A DNA stretch of 64,000 nucleotides from Thiocapsa imhoffii (GCF_016583985.1 NZ_NRSD01000013.1:1-64000); one strand, 5' to 3'; counted from the stretch's first letter, positions 25,242 through 35,601 are shown. Translations and numbers: made by a program. Notes: generated by a model from the sequence alone, not told the origin.

Positions 25242-28077
25242 GCCCCGGCATGGCCCCGCCGCCCCTGGTCGATTCACGGGGGCGGGACGCGCCGGGGCCA
25301 GTCGCCCATCTGGTCCCCGGTCCGGTCGCCAGCCTGGTCGGCGTTGGTCTGCGCTACGGCAAGGTGGTGGCGCTGGACAACATCAGCCTGGACCTCCCGG
25401 CCGGGCGTATGGTCGGGCTGCTCGGCCCGGACGGCGTGGGCAAGTCCAGCCTGCTGGCGCTGCTCGCCGGCGCCCGCGCCATTCAGCAGGGCCAGGTGAG
25501 CGCCTTAGGCGGGGACATGGCCAGCGCCCGCCATCGTGGCCGCGTCTGTCCGCGCATCTCCTACATGCCGCAGGGTCTGGGCAAAAACCTCTATCCAACC
25601 CTGTCGATTGAGGAGAATCTTCAGTTCTTCGGCCGGTTGTTCGGTCACTCGGCCGCCGAGCGTCGCCGTCGCATCGACGCACTGACCGCGAGCACCGGTC
25701 TGACGCCCTTCCTGTCGCGCCCGGCCGGCAAGCTCTCCGGCGGCATGAAGCAGAAGCTGGGTCTGTGCTGCGCGCTGATTCACGACCCGGACCTGTTGAT
25801 TCTGGACGAGCCGACCACCGGCGTCGATCCGCTCGCCCGCTCACAGTTCTGGGATTTAATCACAGGGATCCGATCCTTCGACGCCGCTCAAGACAGGCCC
25901 GAGCGGACCGGCATGAGCGTGATCGTCGCCACCGCCTACATGGACGAGGCGCAGGGCTTCGACTGGCTGGTGGCGATGGATGCCGGTCGCGTCTTGGCCA
26001 CCGGCACGCCGGCCGAGCTGCTGGCGCGCACCGGCAGTGATTCGCTGGACGCGGCCTTCATCGCGCTGCTACCCGAAGACCGGCGGCGCGGTCATCGGGC
26101 GGTGACGATTCCGCCGATAGCGTCCGGAGGCGACACGGACATCGCCATCGAGGCGAACGACCTCACCATGCGTTTCGGCGATTTCGTCGCCGTCGACCAT
26201 GTGAGCTTCTCCATCCGTCGCGGCGAGATCTTCGGCTTCATCGGCTCCAACGGCTGCGGCAAATCCACCACCATGAAGATGCTGACCGGCCTGCTGCCGG
26301 CTAGCGAAGGCAACGCGGCCCTGTTCGGACAGGCGGTCGACCCCAGGGACATCGCCACGCGCCGGCGTGTGGGCTACATGTCGCAGGCGTTCTCGCTCTA
26401 TTCGGAGTTGACGGTGCGGCAGAATCTGGTGCTGCACGCGCGTCTCTTCCAGGTGCCGGAGACCGAGATCCCGGCGCGGGTGGACGAGATGGTCGAGCGC
26501 TTCGGTCTGGCCGAGTCGGTCGACGCGCTGCCCGACAGGCTGCCGCTGGGCATCCGTCAGCGTCTCTCGCTGGCCGTGGCGATGGTGCATCGCCCCGAGC
26601 TACTGATCCTGGACGAGCCCACCTCGGGCGTGGACCCCATCGCGCGCGACAGCCTCTGGCAACTGATGATCGACCTGGCGCGCCGAGATCAGGTCACCAT
26701 CTTCATCTCCACCCATTTCATGAACGAGGCCGGGCGCTGCGACCGCATCTCGCTGATGCATGCCGGGCGCGTGCTGGTCACCGACACGCCGGCCGAGCTG
26801 GTGCGCCAACGCGGGGCGGCGACGCTGGAAGCGGCGTTCATCGGTTATCTGGAAGACGCCGGCGCGCGTGGCGAGGTGGCAGCCCCGCCGGTGACCGCGG
26901 CCCCATCGGTTTCAACGATTCAAGCGACCGCGCCGCGTGCGCGCCGCATCCCCTTCAGCCTCGGGCGCGCCTGGAGCTACGCGCTGCGCGAGACACTGGA
27001 GCTGCGACGCGACCCGATGCGCGCCACCATGGCGCTGTTGGGAACGGCGCTGCTGATGTTCGTCTTCGGCTATGGCATCAGCCTGGACGTGGAGGATCTC
27101 AGCTACGCCGTGCTCGACCGCGACCGGACCGGCTTGAGCCAGAACTATGCACTGAGCCTGTCCGGCTCGCGCACTTCGTCGAGCGCCCGCCGATCCTCGA
27201 TGACCGGGATCTCGACCGGCGCATGCGCGCCGGTCAGCTCGCGCTGGCCATCGAGATCCCGACCGGCTTCGCGCGCGACATCGCTCGCGGTCACAGCGTT
27301 CAGATCGGTGCCTGGGTCGATGGCGCCATGCCGGTGCGCGCCGAGACGGTGCGGGGCTATGTGCAGGGGATGCATCAGGGATGGCTGCTGGAGCAGGCAA
27401 AAGAGCGGCTCGGCCAAGACGGCGCAACCAGCCCGGCCACCATCGAGACCCGCTTTCGCTACAACCCCGACGTGCGCAGCCTGCCGGCGATGGTGCCGGC
27501 GGTCATCCCTATGCTGCTGCTGATGATCCCGGCGATGCTGACCGCACTCTCGGTGGTGCGCGAGAAGGAGCTGGGCTCGATCATCAATCTCTATGTCACC
27601 CCGGTGACTCGCAGCGAGTTCCTGCTCGGCAAGCAGATGCCGTACATCCTGCTGGCGATGCTCAACTTCGCCCTGCTGACGCTGCTGGCGGTGACCGTCT
27701 TCGGGGTGCCGGTGAAGGGCAGCCTGCTGGCGCTGACGGCGGGGGCGCTGCTCTTCGTCACCTTCTCGACCGGCTTCGGGCTCTTCGCCTCGACCTTCAC
27801 GCGCAGCCAGATCGCGGCCATGTTCGTGACCATCATCGGCACCATCATCCCGGCGATTCAGTTCTCCGGCATGTTGAACCCGGTGTCCTCACTCGAAGGC
27901 GTGGGTCATGTCATCGGCCAGTTCTATCCAGCCGCACACTTTCTGACCATCACGCGCGGCGTCTTCAACAAGGCGCTCGGTTTCGCCGGCCTCGAAGCCT
28001 CCTTCTGGCCGCTCGCCCTGGCGGTGCCGGTCATCTTGGCCCTGTCGATCCTGCTGCTGAAGAAGCAGGAGCGCTGA
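25238..28077 (+). pseudogene. rbbA: RbbA-like fused ABC ATPase-permease with one-base frameshift
   Basis: The intact protein would be about 945 residues: two nucleotide-binding domains, then an ABC-2 permease. In domain 1 the Walker A reads GPDGVGKSS (usually GPNGAGKS), the signature is [17 protein letters not shown], and Walker B is [13 protein letters not shown]. In domain 2 these are [32 protein letters not shown] and [13 protein letters not shown]. The permease starts near residue 575. After [17 protein letters not shown]...LSGSR the frame fails: between 27172 and 27173 one base (the T of an expected TAC) seems missing. The correct sequence continues in another frame as [20 protein letters not shown] and runs without a stop to QER at 28077. 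Either a true mutation, separating ATPases from permease, or an assembly error. Confidence 0.85.
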
Positions 28078-28079
28078 GG

Positions 28080-29204
28080 ATGGCGCATCTCGCCAACATC
28101 TACCGCCTGGGCATCAAGGAGCTCTGGAGCCTGGCGCGCGACCCCATGATGCTCGTCCTGATCGCCTACACCTTCACAGTCTCCATCTATGTCGCCGCCA
28201 CGGCGATGCCGGAGACGCTGCACAAGGCGCCGATCGCCATCGTCGACGAGGACGGCTCGCCGCTGTCGATGCGCATCGCGAGCGCCTTCTATCCCCCGCG
28301 GTTTGATCCCCCGGCGATGATCGGCCTCTCGGAGATCGATGCCGGCATGGATGCCGGGACCTATACCTTCGTGCTGGACATCCCGCCGGACTTTCAACGC
28401 GACGTGCTGGCCGGGCGCTCGCCCGCCATCCAGCACAATGTCGACGCCACACGCATGAGTCAGGCCTTCACCGGCAGCCGCTTTGTCCAGCAGATGGTGC
28501 TGGGCGAGGTTGGCGAATTCGTGCAGCGTTACCGTGGCAGCGCACCCCTGCCGGTCGAGTTGGCCCTGCGCACCCGTTTTAATCCCAACCTGGAGCAGTC
28601 CTGGTTCGGCGCGCTGATGGAGATCATCAACAACGTCACCCTGCTGTCGATCATCCTGACCGGCGCGGCGCTGATCCGCGAGCGCGAGCACGGCACCATC
28701 GAGCACCTGCTGGCGATGCCGGTCACGCCGGCCGAGATCATGCTGGCCAAGATCTGGTCGATGGGCCTGGTGGTGCTGCTGGCTGCCGGCGTGGCCCTGG
28801 TACTCGTCGTACAGGGCGTGCTGCGCATCCCGATCGAGGGCTCGCTGGCGCTCTTTCTGGTCGCCGCCACGCTGCATCTCTTCGCCACCACCTCGCTCGG
28901 CATCTTCATGGCCACCCTGGCGCGCTCCATGCCGCAGTTCGGGATGCTCGCCGTGCTCATCCTGCTGCCGCTGCAACTGCTCTCGGGCAACTCCACCCCG
29001 CGCGAGAGCATGCCCGAGCTGGTGCAGACCCTGATGCTCGGCGCACCGACCACGCACTTCGTCACCGCCGCCCAGGCCATCCTCTATCGCGGCGCCGGCC
29101 TCGACGTGGTCTGGCCGCCGTTCCTCGCGCTCGCTGCGATCGGCGCCGTGTTCTTCGGCATCGCGCTGACTCGTTTTCGTCGCACCATCAGTGCGATGGC
29201 CTAG
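28080..29204 (+). CDS. yhhJ: ABC-2 type exporter permease (YhhJ-like)
   Basis: 374 residues from ATG 28080, two bases after the RbbA-like stop. An N-terminal helix (LIAYTFTVSIYVAATAM) precedes a large extracytoplasmic domain (about residues 45-175), then five membrane helices. These include MEIINNVTLLSIILTGAALI and the ABC-2 signature EREHGTIEHLLAMPVTPAEI. Partner of the preceding fused ATPase-permease; together with the HlyD protein it forms an export complex of unknown substrate. Third and last gene of the operon. Confidence 0.9.
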   Translation: MAHLANIYRLGIKELWSLARDPMMLVLIAYTFTVSIYVAATAMPETLHKAPIAIVDEDGSPLSMRIASAFYPPRFDPPAMIGLSEIDAGMDAGTYTFVLDIPPDFQRDVLAGRSPAIQHNVDATRMSQAFTGSRFVQQMVLGEVGEFVQRYRGSAPLPVELALRTRFNPNLEQSWFGALMEIINNVTLLSIILTGAALIREREHGTIEHLLAMPVTPAEIMLAKIWSMGLVVLLAAGVALVLVVQGVLRIPIEGSLALFLVAATLHLFATTSLGIFMATLARSMPQFGMLAVLILLPLQLLSGNSTPRESMPELVQTLMLGAPTTHFVTAAQAILYRGAGLDVVWPPFLALAAIGAVFFGIALTRFRRTISAMA

Positions 29205-29250
29205 CATCGATCCAGCCACGGCAAAGACCAATGACTCGGACACTCGCTTC

Positions 29251-30114
29251 ATGAAGACCTACCTCGACTGCTATCCCTGTTTCCTGCGGCAAGCCCTGAG
29301 CGCGGCCCGCCAGGCCGAAGCCTCGGTGGAGCTGCAACATCACATCCTGCTGGAGACCATGGACCAACTTCGCGCCCTCCCGGTGCAATCGACGCCGCCG
29401 GTGATGGCGGAAATCATCCACCGAACGGTCCGGCGCGAGACGCAGACGCCCGATCCCTATGCGCGGAGCAAGCGGGACGCCACGGCGCAGGCCATGAGGC
29501 TGCTGCCCGCCTTGCGCGAGCGCGTGCGTATCGCCCCGGATCCATTGGAGACCGCCGTGCGCATCGCCATCGCCGGCAACATGATCGACGACGGCATGGC
29601 GGAACCCTTCGAACTGAATGCGACCCTGGCGCGGGTCCTCGAACAACCCTTCGCGATCGATGGCTTGGCGCGCCTGCGCGAGGCGCTGAAGGACGCCGAC
29701 AGCCTCCTCTACCTGGCCGACAACGCCGGTGAAACGGTCTTTGACCGGGTGCTGATCGAGCACCTCGCCCTGCCGGTGACCTATGTGGTCAAGGCTGGCC
29801 CGATCATCAACGACGCGACCCGCGAAGACGCCCTGGCCGCGGGTCTGGATGCGGTCAGTCACATCATCGATAACGGTTCGGATGCGCCCGGCACCTTGCT
29901 CGAACATTGCTCGGCGGCGTTTCGCGAGCAATTCGCACAAGCACCCCTGATCCTGGCCAAGGGTCAGGCGAACTACGAAACGCTCAGCGAGACCCTGGCG
30001 CCGGTGTTCTTTCTGCTCCAGGCGAAGTGCTCGGTCATTGCCGGCGATCTGGGCGTCCCGGTCGGCAGTGTGGTGCTGAAGGCTTGCTCGAATTCGCTGA
30101 CCGATTCGCCATGA
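29251..30114 (+). CDS. DUF89 / ARMT1-like metal-dependent phosphatase
   Basis: 287 residues from ATG 29251. Family motifs occur in order: LDCYPCFLRQAL (Cys7, Cys10), AIAGNMIDDG near residue 110, YLADNAGETVFDRVL near 155, TREDALAAGL near 190, and LAKGQANYE near 235. DUF89 proteins are metal-dependent damage-control phosphatases acting on sugar phosphates or related metabolites. The CxxC N-terminus marks the prokaryotic subgroup of unknown substrate. The last ~11 codons (after GSVVLKA) are antisense to a truncated hicB gene, so the natural C-terminus was probably replaced at a deletion junction near 30075. The core family domain appears complete. Confidence 0.85.
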   Translation: MKTYLDCYPCFLRQALSAARQAEASVELQHHILLETMDQLRALPVQSTPPVMAEIIHRTVRRETQTPDPYARSKRDATAQAMRLLPALRERVRIAPDPLETAVRIAIAGNMIDDGMAEPFELNATLARVLEQPFAIDGLARLREALKDADSLLYLADNAGETVFDRVLIEHLALPVTYVVKAGPIINDATREDALAAGLDAVSHIIDNGSDAPGTLLEHCSAAFREQFAQAPLILAKGQANYETLSETLAPVFFLLQAKCSVIAGDLGVPVGSVVLKACSNSLTDSP

Positions 30115-30227
30115 AAACCAATGATGTCGTCAATATCCAGTACGCGCCCGACGATGATCTTGTCGTCCGGGTCAAAGGTCATGCTGGCCTGATAACCGCG
30201 ATAGTGCATCACGTTGGTTACGCTCAT
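30078..30227 (-). pseudogene. HicB antitoxin, truncated
   Basis: Fifty codons of a HicB-family antitoxin remain: the partial RNase-H-like fold HYRGYQASMTFDPDDKIIVG, then RVLDIDDIIGFHGESVSEF, ending at EQAF. Intact proteins continue with AVDDYLA and a C-terminal ribbon-helix-helix operator-binding domain, which is absent. From there the frame reads antisense to the DUF89 gene. The start overlaps the hicA stop by four bases, the usual coupling. With the DNA-binding half gone, autoregulation should be lost. Whether the remnant still neutralises HicA is unclear. Confidence 0.8.
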
Positions 30228-30478
30228 GGAGTCATACCGAGTTGTGTGGGGTATTCGCGCACCTGCTTGACGCGGTATATCAGCGCATCTTTGCGCGGGT
30301 GCGGCCGATGAAACTTGGCTTTACGGCCGTCTTTCTCGAAGGTGACGGCCGATTCGCTGCCTTCGATCACCAGGCAGCCGACGGCGATCAGCAGCGCTTC
30401 GATGCGCGACCACTCCAGATTCCCGTTGACCGGCTCGAAGAAGATCGCCTCAAACGTCTTGCGGTGCCTGCTATGCAT
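30224..30478 (-). CDS. hicA: HicA-family mRNA interferase toxin
   Basis: 84 residues from ATG 30478. The sequence follows the variant HicA family that precedes HicB: HSRHRKTFEAIFFEPVNGNL, EWSRIEALLIAVGCLVIEG, KAKFHRPHPRKDALIYRVKQ. The double-stranded RNA-binding-like fold and the His in FHRPHP fit the RNA-cleaving toxin. The upstream flank is the broken methyltransferase gene, whose last residues run straight into the hicA start, so the toxin may lack its own promoter. It appears full length, whereas its antitoxin is truncated, which suggests the toxin is silent or inactive. Confidence 0.8.
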   Translation of the reverse strand: MHSRHRKTFEAIFFEPVNGNLEWSRIEALLIAVGCLVIEGSESAVTFEKDGRKAKFHRPHPRKDALIYRVKQVREYPTQLGMTP

Positions 30479-30499
30479 GCGATGTATTCCGCCTGCGGC

Positions 30500-31222
30500 C
30501 ATTGGGCCTTTCGCGGGTTGAGATAGCGGAGCTGTTCGACCTGCGCCGCCTCATCCGGGATCTTCTCCCCAGTGATCGGGCTGATCTTGTCGATGATGCC
30601 ATCCCAGCGCGTCACCGGCTGGCCATTGGCGTCGCGCACCAACTCCACGGCGTCGTAGTCGATCAGGGCGTCGCGGTTCTCGATGTTGTGGAAATCGCGC
30701 AGCACCGGCTCGGGTGAGGTTGACCTTGCCGTCAGAGGCTGTGCAGTTGCGGGCAGAAGGACTCCGGCTTGGCCTTTAGGACGCTCCAGCAGCTCGAGAA
30801 AGCTGCGCTCCGGCAGCAGACCCACGTCCTCGGCGAACATGGTGAACAGACAGCGCATGAGAAAACCGCGGCGACGGACGGGCGTAGTTCTCGGATTGAT
30901 TCAGCGCCTTGACGATGGCCGCGTCCCAGCCGCTGCTGCCAGTCTGCTTGCCGGTGTCCTTGCCTTCGAGGATGAAACAGCCGCGCCGGTAGAGGTCGGA
31001 CGAGCGCGCGGTCTGGCCGCCGTTGGCAGCGGGTTCGGTCAGCTTGCGCTCGAAGACGTAGGCGTTGTCGCCGATCTTGGAGCCGGACGGGTCGGGCTGA
31101 GGCAGATCGAGCAGGGTGCAAAGCTCGGTGATGAACATCTGCAGGTTGGCGCGCTCGTTGCGGCCGTGGCTGATCCCGCCGCCCCAGCGCGTGATGAATG
31201 CCTCGACGGCGTGCTCGATCAT
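30500..31222 (-). pseudogene. Type IIG/MmeI-like DNA methyltransferase, collapsed
   Basis: The N-terminus is intact from ATG 31222: MIEHAVEAFITRWGGG, ERANLQMFITELCTLLDLP, YVFERKLTE, DLYRRGCFILEGKDTGKQ. A frameshift near 30870 moves the reading frame to MRCLFTMFAEDVGLLPER. After SFLELLERPKGQAG a large internal deletion joins it to FHNIENRDALIDYDAVELV, TRWDGIIDKISPITGE and YLNPRKAQWPQAEYIA. That region precedes the catalytic NPPF motif in these enzymes. The NPPF motif and everything after it are gone and the sequence runs into hicA. Not functional. The family call rests on motif memory. Confidence 0.75.
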
Positions 31223-31556
31223 GCCCGCTGCTCCCTGAACACGTAAAGCCCGCGCTGATAGGCCGGACGTCCCTGGAAAATCCCCCGTCGTCTCAGGTGT
31301 CACCTTCGTTTCAGCAGTCTTCAGCGTCATCGGTTTAGCGATCGCCGCCGACCGATGCTGACTCAAATCGAAAATCGCTTTGTTCGCCAGCGAACAGAAC
31401 TTGCGCAAACATCAGTCTAATCTGGTTTCTGTTAATCGGACGAATCCGATGCTTTTCAGCCCTGGACGCGATTGAGATAGATCCGCATGACAGTCATGGA
31501 CGTCAAGCAGACTTGACTTTCCCTCCATCCATTACAGAACGACCGAGGATACGCAC

Positions 31557-32120
31557 ATGAGCAATCGACGACCCATGATGAAAACCCTGCTGCTCGTTGC
31601 GGCTGCCGCATTTTCACTCGTTTCTTTCGGCGGCCAGGCGTTGGCCGCAACGGCGGAAGACCTGAATAAAGACGCGGCCACTGCATTAGCGCTCTTGTAT
31701 CAAACCAATCCGGATGCCGCCGCGATCGGCAAGACGGCAACGGCAGTTCTGGTGTTTCCGAATGTCGTTAAGGCTGGACTGGTCTTCGGCGGAAGTTATG
31801 GCGAGGGTGTTCTGATGAAGGGCTCCGAGGTCGCCGGCTACTACAATTCAGTGTCTGCGTCCTGGGGCTGGCAGGCTGGCGTTCAGTCATACAGCTACGT
31901 TGTCTTTCTTATGAATGACAAGGTATTGAGTTATCTCGATACCTCGGAAGGATGGGAAATCGGGGTCGGGCCGACCGTGGTGGCCGTCGATGCAGGTGTG
32001 GCGAAGAATCTGTCATCGACAACATTAAAGGATGACGCCTATGCCTTCATTTTTGATCAGCAGGGGTTGATGGCCAGCCTCAGCATCGAAGGAACGAAAA
32101 TTACACCCATCAAACGTTGA
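31557..32120 (+). CDS. SYLF-domain (Ysc84-like) lipid-binding protein, copy 1
   Basis: 187 residues. A signal peptide (MKTLLLVAAAAFSLVSFGGQALA) precedes a complete SYLF/YSC84 domain: LVFPNVVKAGLVFGGSYGEG, VAGYYNSVSASWGWQAGVQ, FLMNDKVLSYLDTSEGWEIG and FDQQGLMASLSIEGTKI. In eukaryotes the domain binds phosphoinositides. In bacteria the secreted forms are of unknown role and probably act in the periplasm or outer membrane. A paralogue ~85 percent alike by eye lies at 37120. The ATG is confirmed by conservation of the start and leader in both copies. A perfect hairpin follows six bases after the stop. Confidence 0.9.
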   Translation: MSNRRPMMKTLLLVAAAAFSLVSFGGQALAATAEDLNKDAATALALLYQTNPDAAAIGKTATAVLVFPNVVKAGLVFGGSYGEGVLMKGSEVAGYYNSVSASWGWQAGVQSYSYVVFLMNDKVLSYLDTSEGWEIGVGPTVVAVDAGVAKNLSSTTLKDDAYAFIFDQQGLMASLSIEGTKITPIKR

Positions 32121-32126
32121 ATGGAT

Positions 32127-32151
32127 GGCGCGCGGGTCTTGCCCGCGCGCC
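32127..32151 (+). terminator. Stem-loop after SYLF copy 1
   Basis: GGCGCGCGGG pairs perfectly with CCCGCGCGCC around TCTTG. It begins six bases after the stop codon. No U tract follows, so it may act as a transcription terminator with help or as an mRNA 3' stabiliser. It is conserved at the other copy (37693-37715). Confidence 0.65.
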
Positions 32152-32518
32152 GATGCCCGCTTGACCACGGCATCACCACTCTGGCTATGAATGCGCGCGC
32201 ACTTGATCTACGGGCCAAGATGACCGATTCGGCCAGCCACGATTGGCCGCTGTGCGGCGTTTCGTGGATTTGGGTTACGACCTAATCGCGGCATCGCCCG
32301 GGTGAGCGATGCGGTAAAACCCGCATGTTATGCTCGTGACAACCCGTCGCCCGCGAGGTGCGCGATGCGTTTTTTCAACACCGCCGGTCTCTGCTCGATC
32401 TCGATTCGCGGGAATGCAGTTTCCGGCGTCCGCTCGCCACTTCCTGAGATGGGCCACCGCATGGCCAGGTGGTGTTCCCCCCGCGTCAACCAAGACATGT
32501 CCATTCAGGAGTCAGCGT
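32152..32518. other. Leader region of phosphoketolase
   Basis: About 370 bp before the phosphoketolase start. A plus-strand frame is open through most of it but its codons do not match the family. TCAGGAGTCAGCGT just before ATG 32519 is the ribosome binding site. The first ~80 bp belong to the duplicated unit. No riboswitch was recognised. Confidence 0.45.
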
Positions 32519-34876
32519 ATGACCACGGCGACCCAGCCCCTCGACCCCGAACAACTGCGCAAGCTCGATGCCTGGTGGCGTGCGGCGAATTATCTCTCGG
32601 TCGGACAGATCTATCTCTACGACAATCCGCTGCTGAAAGAGCCGCTGGCACTATCACACATCAAGCCGCGCCTGCTCGGCCACTGGGGCACGACACCGGG
32701 CCTGAGCTTCATCTACGCGCATCTCAACCGTGTCATCAAGGAACAGGACCTCAGCATGGTCTATGTCGCCGGGCCGGGGCATGGTGGACCGGCGATGGTA
32801 GCGAACGCCTATCTGGAGGGTACCTACAGCGAGGTCTATCCGAACATCTCGCGGGACGAGGACGGGATGCGGCGGCTGTTCAAGCAGTTCTCCTTTCCCG
32901 GCGGGATCCCCAGCCACGTCGCGCCCGAGACGCCGGGTTCGATCAACGAGGGCGGCGAGTTGGGTTATGCGCTCTCCCATGCCTATGGTGCGGCCTTCGA
33001 CAACCCCGACCTGATCGTGGCCTGCGTGGTCGGCGACGGCGAGGCGGAGACCGGCCCGCTCGCCACGAGTTGGCACTCCAATAAGTTTCTGAACCCGATC
33101 CACGATGGGGCCGTGCTGCCCATCCTGCACCTGAACGGCTACAAAATCGCCGGCCCCACGGTGCTGGCGCGCATCCCGCGCGATGAGCTGGAAGCGCTGT
33201 TCCATGGCTATGGTTACGCTCCCTACGTCGTCGATGGTGACGATCCCATGACGATGCACCAGCTCATGGCCGCCACGCTCGATATCGTGGTCGCCGAGAT
33301 CCAGCGCATCCAGAACGACGCCCGCGCCTTCGGTTTCGACACCCGTCCGCGCTGGCCCATGATCATCCTGCGCTCGCCCAAGGGCTGGACCGGCCCGAAG
33401 ACCGTGGACGGGAAGGCGACCGAAGGCACCTCCCGGTCCCATCAGGTACCGATGGCCAACATGACGCGCCCAGGGCATCTGGAGATTCTGGAAGGCTGGC
33501 TGAAAAGCTATCGCCCGGAGGAGTTGTTCGATGTCACCGGCAAGCTTAACGCCGAACTTGCGGCCCTAGCCCCGCACGGTGAACGGCGCATGAGCGCCAG
33601 TCCGCACGCCAATGGCGGCCTGCTGCTGCGCGATCTGCGGATGCCGGATTTCCGCGACCAGGCGGTGGACGTGCCGCGACCGGGTGGCGTGGACGCCGAG
33701 GCGACCCGCGTCCAAGGCCGTTTCATCCGTGACGTGGTGCGGCTCAATCCCGACAACTTCCGCGTCTTCAGCCCGGATGAGACGTCCTCGAACCGCTGGG
33801 ATGCGGTGTTCGAGGTGACGGACCGCTGTTCGGTCGCGCAGATCACCGCTGACGACGAGCATGTCGGACCGAATGGTCGGGTGATGGAGATGTTGAGCGA
33901 GCATCAGTGCGAAGGCTGGCTTGAAGGCTATCTGCTCACCGGCCGTCACGGCTTCTTTTCCTGCTATGAAGCCTTCATCCACATCGTCGGCTCCATGTTC
34001 AATCAGCACGCCAAGTGGCTCAAGGTGTGCAACCACATCCCCTGGCGGCGGCCGATTGCCTCGCTCAACTATCTGCTGTCCTCCCATGTCTGGCGTCAGG
34101 ATCACAACGGTTTCAGCCATCAGGATCCCGGCTTCATCGACCACGTCATCAACAAGAAGGCGGAGGTTATCCGGGTCTATCTGCCGCCGGATGCCAACAC
34201 CCTGCTCTCGGTGACCGATCACTGTCTGCGGAGCCGCAATTATGTGAATGTCATCGTGGCCGGGAAGCAGCCCTCGCCCCAATGGCTCGACATGGATGCC
34301 GCCATCAAGCACTGTACCGCCGGCATCGGCATCTGGCCCTGGGCCAGCAACGACCAGGGCGGCGAGCCGGAGGTCGTGATGGCCTGCGCCGGTGACGTGC
34401 CGACACTCGAAACCCTGGCCGCCGTCAGCCTGCTGCGCACGCATGTTCCCGACCTCAAGATCCGGGTCATCAACGTGGTCGACCTCATGAAGCTTCAGCC
34501 GCCGAGCGAACACCCGCACGGCTTGAGCGACCGGGACTTCGACCTGCTCTTCACCACCGACAAACCCATCATCTTCGCCTATCACGGCTATCCCTGGCTG
34601 ATTCATCGGCTCACCTATCGCCGCACCAACCACCACAACCTGCATGTGCGCGGGTACAAGGAAGAAGGCACGACGTCGACGCCCTTCGATACCGTGGTGA
34701 AAAACGAGCTGGATCGCTTTGATCTGGTCGCCGATGTCATTGATCGGGTGCCGCGACTCGGGATCAAGGCCGCCTACGCCAAGCAAGCGATTCGCGACAA
34801 GCTGATTGAGCACACGCACTATATCGCCGAGTACGGGGAGGATCTGCCGGAGATTCGGGACTGGAGATGGCAATAG
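32519..34876 (+). CDS. xfp: Xylulose-5-phosphate/fructose-6-phosphate phosphoketolase
   Basis: 785 residues from ATG 32519 (AGGAG upstream), the family's usual length. It is a thiamine-diphosphate enzyme that cleaves xylulose 5-phosphate (and often fructose 6-phosphate) with phosphate to acetyl phosphate. Motifs: [66 protein letters not shown], the ThDP-binding [20 protein letters not shown], and [17 protein letters not shown]-terminal fragment of a second copy survives at 36811-36906. The gene stop overlaps the next gene by ten bases. It gives a route from sugar phosphates to acetyl phosphate alongside glycogen metabolism. Confidence 0.96.
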   Translation: MTTATQPLDPEQLRKLDAWWRAANYLSVGQIYLYDNPLLKEPLALSHIKPRLLGHWGTTPGLSFIYAHLNRVIKEQDLSMVYVAGPGHGGPAMVANAYLEGTYSEVYPNISRDEDGMRRLFKQFSFPGGIPSHVAPETPGSINEGGELGYALSHAYGAAFDNPDLIVACVVGDGEAETGPLATSWHSNKFLNPIHDGAVLPILHLNGYKIAGPTVLARIPRDELEALFHGYGYAPYVVDGDDPMTMHQLMAATLDIVVAEIQRIQNDARAFGFDTRPRWPMIILRSPKGWTGPKTVDGKATEGTSRSHQVPMANMTRPGHLEILEGWLKSYRPEELFDVTGKLNAELAALAPHGERRMSASPHANGGLLLRDLRMPDFRDQAVDVPRPGGVDAEATRVQGRFIRDVVRLNPDNFRVFSPDETSSNRWDAVFEVTDRCSVAQITADDEHVGPNGRVMEMLSEHQCEGWLEGYLLTGRHGFFSCYEAFIHIVGSMFNQHAKWLKVCNHIPWRRPIASLNYLLSSHVWRQDHNGFSHQDPGFIDHVINKKAEVIRVYLPPDANTLLSVTDHCLRSRNYVNVIVAGKQPSPQWLDMDAAIKHCTAGIGIWPWASNDQGGEPEVVMACAGDVPTLETLAAVSLLRTHVPDLKIRVINVVDLMKLQPPSEHPHGLSDRDFDLLFTTDKPIIFAYHGYPWLIHRLTYRRTNHHNLHVRGYKEEGTTSTPFDTVVKNELDRFDLVADVIDRVPRLGIKAAYAKQAIRDKLIEHTHYIAEYGEDLPEIRDWRWQ

Positions 34877-35601
34877 AGCGACGAGCGGGACTCAGCCTCT
34901 GTTGTGTTGCGTTGGTTTCCGGTTGCAGCACACATTTCGCAACGGGGACGGACATTGCCGCTCATCAGTCCAACCCGATGTTCAGTGCATACTCCTCCGA
35001 AGACGCGGATGTCCCGTTCGTGATGCAGCCGAAAACGGCCATGGCACATGGTTCGAGGCAAGCCAACTTTGCGTCGGAGAGCGCATCGCCTAGGACACGG
35101 GGTCTGGCAGATTGGGTTCTGGGTTCACGAGACCATCTCGACATGCCGTTCGCGATCGTCGATAAAGTCAACGCGAAGGTTTATGTGTTCGACGTTAACG
35201 GAAAGCTGCAAGGAGCAGCACCCGCGCTGCTGGGCCTGGCGCTGGGAGATGAGGTCGCCCCCGGCCTTATCGACATTCCGATATCACAAATTCCCCCTGA
35301 GGAGCGCACAACGCCTGCGGGTCGTTTTATCGCGACAATGGGACGCAATTCCCGTGGCAAGGACATACTCTGGGTGGACTACAACAATGCCATCTCCATG
35401 CATCCGGTGATGACCAGCAGACCCGAACAGCGCCGGGCGCAACGCCTGGCCACTCCGTCGCCACTCGATAACCGCATTTCCTATGGTTGCATCAATGTTC
35501 CGGTAGACTTCTTCAAGGATGTTGTTTCTGAGGTGTTTTCCGGGACATCCGGCGTTGTGTATGTCATGCCAGAAGAGAGGCGTTTTGGATCATCATCGTA
35601 A
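34867..35601 (+). CDS. L,D-transpeptidase (YkuD-like) lipoprotein
   Basis: 244 residues. The start overlaps the phosphoketolase stop by ten bases. A lipoprotein signal is visible ([11 protein letters not shown], Cys20). A YkuD-like catalytic domain occupies roughly residues 90-240: [33 protein letters not shown] and the active-site block [11 protein letters not shown]. The Cys in SYGC is the nucleophile and the His in ISMHP is the likely base. The usual HGT...G is shortened, so it is a divergent member. It probably cross-links or modifies peptidoglycan in the periplasm. It is tail-to-tail with the next gene, with a nine-base overlap. Confidence 0.75.
   Translation: MAIERRAGLSLCCVALVSGCSTHFATGTDIAAHQSNPMFSAYSSEDADVPFVMQPKTAMAHGSRQANFASESASPRTRGLADWVLGSRDHLDMPFAIVDKVNAKVYVFDVNGKLQGAAPALLGLALGDEVAPGLIDIPISQIPPEERTTPAGRFIATMGRNSRGKDILWVDYNNAISMHPVMTSRPEQRRAQRLATPSPLDNRISYGCINVPVDFFKDVVSEVFSGTSGVVYVMPEERRFGSSS

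Larger units (their letters stand above)
31358..32235 (+). repeat. Segmental duplication, copy 1 (SYLF gene unit)
   Basis: This unit contains ~200 bp of leader, the SYLF-domain gene, its 3' hairpin and ~80 bp beyond. It is matched at 36951-37835 with diverged but alignable sequence: for example, AGTCATGGACGTCAAGCAGA in the leader and the motif GCACTTGATCT downstream of the hairpin. Boundaries are approximate. Confidence 0.75.

Noticed and set aside
33566-34873. Long minus-strand open frame (435 codons) across phosphoketolase
   Set aside because: Antisense shadow of xfp; biased residue content and no recognisable domain.
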